A DNA stretch of 64,000 nucleotides from Streptomyces sp. B21-105 (GTDB taxonomy: Bacteria; Actinomycetota; Actinomycetes; Streptomycetales; Streptomycetaceae). The DNA lies in contig NZ_JARUMJ010000001.1 of assembly GCF_036898465.1 (NCBI RefSeq), forward strand, positions 7,006,001 through 7,070,000. Direction: 5' to 3'. Below are positions 62,601 to 64,000 of this stretch, piece by piece; position 1 is the first letter of the stretch; every line of letters begins with the position of its first letter. The notes under the pieces are model-generated. The model was not told where the DNA came from, ran no database searches, and was given only the letters and a program-made list of their open reading frames with translations. The position numbers and the translations under genes are program-made.

Positions 62601-63561
62601 CGGGCAGCTCGTAGTCGACGGCGCCGGTGAACTCGTCGGCGGTCATCCGCTCCTCGCCGACGACCGCGTCCGCGGGGAACGGCATGCCGAAGACCCGCGC
62701 CGCCACGTCGAGGACGCCCCCGGCCTCCTTGCCGGGCGCTCCCTCGCCGAGGGTCGCCGAGGTCGCCACCGGGCAGATCGACCCCAGGGGCCGACCGGGC
62801 CTGGCCGCGCCGGTGGCGGCGGCGAGCCTGCGCAGCAGCATCGCCACGTCGGTGCCCTGCGCGCCGTCGTACGTGTGGAACTCGTCCAGCACGACGTACG
62901 CGGGCTCGGCGCCCTCCCACAGCCCCCGGTCCTCGCCGCGCTGGAGCAGCAGATCGAGCATCTTGTAGTTGGTGATCAGTACGTCGGGCGGTGACAGACG
63001 CATCTCCTCGCGCCGCGTCATCACCCGCCGGAAGTCGGTGTCGGGCCGGTCGCCGATGTACAGCCCCGCCGTGACCTGGGCCAGCTCCGGACGCGCCAGG
63101 TACTCGGCGATGCGTCCCGCCTGGTCGGTGGCGAGCGCGTTCATGGGGTAGAGCAGCACCGCCTTGATCCCGCGCACGCCCTCGGCCTTCCGCCGTCGGC
63201 AGTGGTCCAGCACGGGGACCAGGAAGGACTCGGTCTTGCCGGATCCGGTGCCGGTGGTCACCAGCGTCGGCCGGGCGGGCCCGTGCAGGGTGGACAGCCG
63301 GGCCCACGCCTTGGCCTGATGCCGCCACGGAGCGAACCCGGGGAACCCCGCGGACCACTCCACGTCCCGTCGCCAGCCGTCGCCGGCGACGTGGAACGGT
63401 GTCCGGATCCGCAGGTAGGGGCCGCGGAAGATGCCGGTCTCGGGGTGCCCGAGGAAGCGTTCCAGGGCGCCGCGGGTGGTCTCGTCGGCGAGGGCGTACG
63501 TCGTCGTGAGGTACTGCGTGAGACTGCCGCGCAGCTGCGCGGCGGCCATGGTGGGCTTCAC
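56626..63561 (-). CDS. Giant DEAD-type helicase with DUF1998 and PD-(D/E)XK-like domains
   Basis: 2311 residues. N-terminal superfamily-2 helicase: Walker A TTGTGSGKTESF (~103-113), VLDEFHTYDGAQG (DEFH, ~226-229) and CPVATSATLGEG; then motifs V-VI, LELGIDIGDL and YVQRAGRAGRR, near residue 1107-1150. Between the two helicase lobes is a very large insert with Cys pairs (CRTCG, CPACH, CEDCGW). After them come more zinc clusters (CPACGYV..CPRCRG ~1447; CTSCGG). The MrfA/DUF1998 cysteine cluster is HCPCQEKGMDGCHQCLL (~1740). A PD-(D/E)XK-like core (RPDILLE..RVALYLDGYAYH, ~1877-1900) and an acidic tail follow. The helicase plus DUF1998 pairing is known from MrfA (DNA repair) and DISARM. GTG 63561 follows AAGGGGGA. 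Confidence 0.88.
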   Translation of the reverse strand: MKPTMAAAQLRGSLTQYLTTTYALADETTRGALERFLGHPETGIFRGPYLRIRTPFHVAGDGWRRDVEWSAGFPGFAPWRHQAKAWARLSTLHGPARPTLVTTGTGSGKTESFLVPVLDHCRRRKAEGVRGIKAVLLYPMNALATDQAGRIAEYLARPELAQVTAGLYIGDRPDTDFRRVMTRREEMRLSPPDVLITNYKMLDLLLQRGEDRGLWEGAEPAYVVLDEFHTYDGAQGTDVAMLLRRLAAATGAARPGRPLGSICPVATSATLGEGAPGKEAGGVLDVAARVFGMPFPADAVVGEERMTADEFTGAVDYELPEPPSPQEVVAVSGGPDVEARPDLLDLDALATRLLGRSGLDVFRVGRMLKRHDFTLGVLSLLDGEPLDEWTLRDRLGPRFGYAWGRTARENPRLALQALSRFVALLSAARDPDSDERSPRPLLHIEAHLWVRPVTRVLRGVGPAPEFRWYEDDRTAARREALNAGPPGEEDADASSASMPSYASSRRPQPLPGADTAPRPAQVHLPAVYCRTCGRSGWAALSPEADPQQLVTAQDRIWRAGVGRDKRRLRYFIAATPGERRQTLDALTGARPSDGGVDPLSVVVLDGSRGAYRLPTPADDGELIDAWFALAVLDRKSADRAAKDDRCPACHTDNSIRFLGTAQAALASATVTQLFTGGDIALVPEERKTLLFNDSTQDAAHRAGYVANASYKFSLRSLLAHNLDESGAPTALNDLIGLVLESVDDPEALAAVVPPDLHDEPGVDRLLSGRGTGDARTWRLIGERLAFATVMEFGLRSRMGRTLELTRTAAAEVTVADPDGVTDLARDVHLALPGQLLAVGGLPTPERYLAYLRGLLERLRQRGAVRHRWLDTWIKEAGVNRYLISGRRPDGMPAFPEGVAPPRFLLDGQKDGSEFDAVTGRLGWYQDWTRRCLDLDAAGATEYLRRLLPHLADAGVLSARTSRDRQTRVYGLQPGHIQVRLLDDAVVNKAFVACEDCGWQQVVVPERRTRWYGHPCPRYRCKGRLTAPQPDISTTGVEGLRPERPVRERDYRRDYYRRLYLTGGTFRVVTAEHTGMLSRPERERVERAFKAGTHYTDPNVLACTPTLELGIDIGDLSAVLLGSLPAGPANYVQRAGRAGRRTGNALVVAFGGRRARDLYYLDQPREMIAGTILPPGCYLSAVEILRRQYTARLLDLAARGELRTSDGETLPPVPRLSSALFGTGGWCQDLADAAQTHGTRLVEDFLALFPAGDGQDTDMEGVSEHAADELRAYATGGIVRVLQEAEEDWTGRREEVRRRIAAIDEAAGQLASSDDTQERERRELLAERRAAGDLLRELSQSAAHATLVDLGLLPNYSLTDTTTRLEATLYWSQTPDEEDGPQEEGARPAAAKVYRSETRDYERSSTLALTELAPGNSFYVNGYRHVVRALDIGGPDRRSWSVWRLCPACGYVRTENAERDTTPCPRCRGREIADAGCVQYVLRPRRVLSRDRREDARVRDDRDERDRRHYATLTTVDIDPDRLVPGSWRHDGAVFGVDFTRHATIRTLNLGLDREDGSSTVPLAGEDVRLNPFYVCTSCGGATADGRPVVDVPQHALTESGAASAPASAHHLLWCPRRRIRGAAASTVGAQGAGRDVPLLLAHELTTEAVRILLPASVARFKERLASFTAALFAGIAARYGGDPDHIDIAEATMPDDAGDPETDWPRRFLVVYDRLPGGTGYLHRLASADGFREVLLRARDVIEHCPCQEKGMDGCHQCLLRRVPAADYDKVSRNEVRQMLDELLGAEGERWRTSRVRTTQDIPIQRQAESDLEVLFVETLRDWAKLPESKAAADAYTTSAGTYALDLRLTAPDGSTVSWRVSQQRALDGTRPDILLERLDSPSPRVALYLDGYAYHATREHNRLADDAVKRTRLRADGLRVFQLTYHDVMAWRRRINDSGYAGTDADISVWTPYDTTGRQRARDYYDRVGRGLPGELAETMWVNPARMLLAYLRSPDPERWRRRAEAVAAGMSGATGIRGAALTGAEAAAGIREALREGVAAGAAGPVRMLYGSDASGCRLVLAADGRRTPPVWTGLAVLDDSAAALEEGPAHKRRWRAWLWWGNVLQFLEHGGGDSAQLTSGMLDGFDPEVLTVTGGEGWLSSARIPAPRPAEEPSAVEAAAVPAVPAVPADDTAAREADAAEQRGRTDHGRDPGWDQVIELLDPEEPGLAALAHALASAAVPLPRDGYELDGHGWQADLAWPDALIGVVRAPRPAGDEPDYEAEDQERAFTAAGWTVRTAADWDSAELIARLEGRDPNKDTTSDGEPKR

Positions 63562-63662
63562 GACGGTCCCCCTTGCGATGCCGTGCCCTGGTGATCGGTA
63601 CCACCGTATAGCGGTGACCGACAGGCCGGGTGTTCGGTGTCCGGCCTGGTCAGCCGCCCTGG

Positions 63663-64000
63663 CTACTGCCAGCCCGCCAGTTCGTCGGCGAAGTCGCGGA
63701 ACGAGCGGTTGTTGCCGCTGGGGCGCGCGCTCACGTGGCCGTGCCGGACAGCCTCGTCCATGATCTTCGGAGAGTGGGATTCCCGGTAGGTCGGCTTTCC
63801 GAGATGCCTCTTCAAGTGCTCTTTCGGGTCCGGCAGGAGACCCAGGTCGCGGCGACAGTCCTGGGGACGCATAGCCCAGCCCCGGTTCACTTTGGGAAAG
63901 GCGTCCGGGAACTGCATCAGCCACGCCTCCATCTCGACCGCGGCCAAGGCCAGGGCGGAGTTGCAGGGGAGCCCCGCGCGAAGTTGTGCTGTGACCCGGT
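63663..64000 (-). CDS. DUF4276-like protein, partial at window edge
   Basis: The last ~112 residues of a gene that begins beyond the right edge. They read LALAAVEMEAWLMQFPDAFP, DLGLLPDPKEHLKRHLGKPT and YRESHSPKIMDEAVRHGHVS, and end FRDFADELAGWQ. AxExWL..DP.A, DPK..L and Y+E.+.P are the features I associate with the DUF4276 family, proteins with a TOPRIM-like fold that often sit in defence operons with AAA ATPases. It is in the same orientation as the giant helicase gene, 101 bases upstream of its start, so the operon may continue to the right. Confidence 0.55.
   Translation of the reverse strand, partial: RVTAQLRAGLPCNSALALAAVEMEAWLMQFPDAFPKVNRGWAMRPQDCRRDLGLLPDPKEHLKRHLGKPTYRESHSPKIMDEAVRHGHVSARPSGNNRSFRDFADELAGWQ

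Noticed and set aside
1..64000. tRNA, rRNA or riboswitch genes
   Set aside because: No cloverleaf with TTCRA loop, no rRNA sequence and no known riboswitch core was noticed. A covariance-model scan could still find a structured RNA.

Overview
The window is high-GC DNA with GTG starts, strongly G/C-ending codons, SepH, CutR/CutS, DUF3710, DUF3159 and DUF4193 proteins. All of this points to a Streptomyces chromosome. The first ~26 kb reads as conserved core. It starts with the 3' end of a crotonyl-CoA carboxylase/reductase gene and continues through a self-regulated MerR gene, a rhodanese, the cell-division regulator sepH, a lactone oxidase/MFS pair, hemH, an inositol monophosphatase, the cutRS two-component system, and the actinobacterial dut neighbourhood: DUF4193, DUF3093, thioesterase, dut, DUF3710, an OB-fold protein, DUF3159 and two TrkA-type proteins. 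It ends with an APC permease and a TrmA/RumA-type RNA methyltransferase. One old IS200/IS605 TnpB remnant sits at 5.8-6.4 kb.

From 26.1 to about 51.6 kb the character changes to an accessory region full of broken genes. It holds fragments of an acyl-CoA dehydrogenase, a GH30 glycosidase, an aminoglycoside phosphotransferase, an aldo/keto reductase, an ABC exporter, an acetyltransferase and a large tyrosine recombinase. There are two inverted copies of a split nitroreductase, an intact RHH/Doc toxin-antitoxin pair, a DMT exporter with a divergent Lrp regulator, and a TetR/DUF4345 divergon. An alpha/beta-hydrolase gene is cut in two by ~8.4 kb of foreign DNA (39.0-47.44 kb). That insert carries an AKR/JmjC pair, SGNH and I36-like secreted-protein genes, an intact IS5-family (ISL2-like) element and a degenerate second transposase. 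A second copy of the 3' end of the RNA-methyltransferase gene at 34.0 kb suggests an old integration site. An orphan RHS toxin tip with a Hint domain closes this region.

From 51.66 kb to the right edge runs a compact minus-strand operon that looks like an anti-phage or nucleic-acid-processing system. It encodes (i) a 2311-residue protein with a DEAD-like helicase, several zinc clusters, a DUF1998/MrfA-type cysteine cluster and a PD-(D/E)XK-like segment, (ii) a UvrD-type helicase with a RelE/ParE-like N-terminus, overlapping the first gene by 4 bp, and (iii) a DUF262-DUF1524 (GmrSD-type) protein with an alkyltransferase-like domain. A DUF4276-like gene runs off the window upstream. I do not recognise this combination as a named defence system, and it is the main candidate for something new.

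No tRNA, rRNA or CRISPR array was seen. All family assignments come from reading motifs by eye. No searches were run.
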